A DNA stretch of 44,281 nt, taken from the NCBI GenBank assembly GCA_947626825.1, contig CANQTM010000011.1, positions 1 through 44,281 on the forward strand. Direction: 5' to 3'. Numbering within the stretch: the stretch's first letter is position 1; every line of letters begins with the position of its first letter. This document shows, one piece after another, positions 43,750 to 44,281 of the stretch. The translations under genes were made by a program, and so were the position numbers. The notes beneath the pieces are model-generated. The model made no database searches and was not told the origin of the DNA. It saw nothing but the letters and a program-made list of their open reading frames with translations. This DNA is from an uncultured Bacilli bacterium (GTDB lineage: Bacteria; Bacillota_I; Bacilli_A; RFN20; CAG-631).

Positions 43750-44016
43750 TTAACCACGAATACCTAATTTTTTAATAAGTTCAGTGTAACGAGTATAACT
43801 AACTTTCTTTAAATAATTCATTAAAGAATGTCTTTGAGCAACAAGTCTTAATAAACCACGAGAATTGTGCTTGTCATTTGGATGAGTCTTAACATGTTCT
43901 GTAAGATATTTTATTCTAGCAGTTAATAATGCAATTTGAACTTCTGTAGAGCCAGAATCTTTCTCATCTTTACCATATTCTTTAACAATGGCTTGAGTAG
44001 CTTCTTTAGTTAACAT
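43750..44016 (-). CDS. rpsO: 30S ribosomal protein S15
   Basis: 88-residue S15, which binds the central domain of 16S rRNA. Signatures: DSGSTEVQIALLTARIKYLTEH, HPNDKHNSRGLLRLVAQRHSLMNYL and the C-terminal YTRYTELIKKLGIRG. The usual length is 88-89 residues. Strong aggagga 6 bases before the ATG. It has its own promoter and a leader long enough for autoregulation. pnp, its frequent neighbour, is not seen here. Confidence 0.97.
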   Translation of the reverse strand: MLTKEATQAIVKEYGKDEKDSGSTEVQIALLTARIKYLTEHVKTHPNDKHNSRGLLRLVAQRHSLMNYLKKVSYTRYTELIKKLGIRG

Positions 44017-44126
44017 AAATTTCCTCCTAAATATAATTTTATGGCGTATTCTTAGAAAACAACTGGAGACATTGTACTCATTGAAAACGTCTAGACTATT
44101 TTAACAAAATAAATATTAAATTTCAA
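44017..44126 (-). promoter_or_regulatory. rpsO promoter and 75-base leader
   Basis: On the minus strand TTGAAA (44121-44126), 17 bases, TAAAAT (44098-44103), start near 44091. The leader contains agacgtt and aatgtct (7 pairs, one G-U) around a 12-base loop. S15 represses its own mRNA through leader structure in several bacteria; a match to a known S15 leader class is not certain. Confidence 0.6.
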
Positions 44127-44194
44127 GAACTATTTAATTTTTGTAGTAATTACGCATGAAAATTTAATCAAAAAATAAAGTTTTTTTATTTTTG

Positions 44195-44223
44195 TTGACA
44201 TTGGTATTATACTATGATATAAT
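44195..44223 (+). promoter_or_regulatory. Consensus promoter at the right edge
   Basis: TTGACA (44195-44200), 17 bases, TATAAT (44218-44223): perfect consensus. Predicted start near 44230, only about 4 bases before the next ATG. Confidence 0.85.
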
Positions 44224-44233
44224 ACTTTATGTT

Positions 44234-44281
44234 ATGAAAAAAGAAATATTACCAGACTTTGCTAAACCTTATAAAACAAAA
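44234..44281 (+). CDS. 5' end of an unidentified gene (cut by the window)
   Basis: An open frame beginning MKKEILPDFAKPYKTK runs off the end after 16 codons. It directly follows a consensus promoter and has no ribosome site, so the mRNA would be nearly leaderless. The N-terminus faintly recalls some transposases (FAKxYKTKG), but 16 residues cannot support that call. Confidence 0.5.
   Translation, partial: MKKEILPDFAKPYKTK

Noticed and set aside
1-44281. Mycoplasma code (TGA as tryptophan)
   Set aside because: Complete conserved genes end in TGA at the expected length and all tryptophans are TGG.
44234-44281. Transposase identity for the cut gene at the right edge
   Set aside because: Only 16 residues are visible; the resemblance is too short to support a mobile-element call.

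Overview
This is a very AT-rich chromosomal stretch of a Bacilli/Mollicutes-type Firmicute. It uses the standard bacterial code: TGA ends nusB, tlyA, yqeH and plsY, and tryptophans are TGG. Gene blocks match low-GC Gram-positive order: plsY|parE-parC, yqeG-yqeH-yhbY-nadD-yqeK-rsfS, and nusB-xseA-xseB-dxs-tlyA-recN-spoIVB-spo0A. Reduced spacing, fused or overlapping genes, loss of ispA, argR/ahrC and aroE from these blocks, and large BspA-like and OB-fold lipoproteins suggest an uncultured host-associated lineage near Erysipelotrichales/RF39/Mollicutes relatives. That placement is inference. No phage, plasmid, CRISPR or complete mobile element is visible; the window is mainly housekeeping.

Layout. 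1-2.4 kb: rpmF behind a consensus promoter, then a short mraZ-rsmH-small membrane protein operon with a four-repeat MraZ operator; the rest of the usual dcw cluster is missing. 2.4-10.2 kb: apt-rsh-hisS-aspS-tkt as one operon (purine salvage, stringent response, two aminoacyl-tRNA synthetases, transketolase). 10.2-12.9 kb: an M6-type secreted protease (-), yneF (+) and plsY (-). 12.9-18.2 kb: parE-parC (topoisomerase IV), then convergent sigK. 18.3-22.3 kb: the yqeG-yqeH-yhbY-nadD/yqeK-rsfS-mtnN operon (ribosome assembly, NAD synthesis, nucleotide housekeeping). 22.5-33.8 kb: a 1338-residue LRR lipoprotein followed without a terminator by nusB-xseAB-dxs-tlyA-recN-spoIVB. 33.9 kb: spo0A. 34.8-37.1 kb: a guanine-class purine riboswitch ahead of a multi-OB-fold lipoprotein. 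37.3-38.7 kb: an unidentified membrane protein. 38.8-44.0 kb, all on the minus strand: alpha/beta hydrolase, SPOUT rRNA methylase and YgjP-type peptidase; L,D-transpeptidase and aquaporin; HAD phosphatase; rpsO. The right edge cuts a plus-strand gene just after its start.

Two themes stand out. First, sporulation: sigK (with a recognisable pro-sequence), spoIVB (the protease that triggers pro-SigK processing) and spo0A are all present. The Spo0A receiver, however, has Asn at the phosphoacceptor position and has lost one residue of its acidic pair, so its control cannot be the classical phosphorelay. Second, nucleotide scavenging: a guanine-responsive aptamer controls a surface protein built of OB-fold-like modules, and apt lies behind a promoter whose -10 box is embedded in a perfect palindrome. 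Other unusual items are a hairpin separating a perfect Shine-Dalgarno from the yneF start codon, a NadD-YqeK fusion and a HAD phosphatase with an unexplained N-terminal domain.
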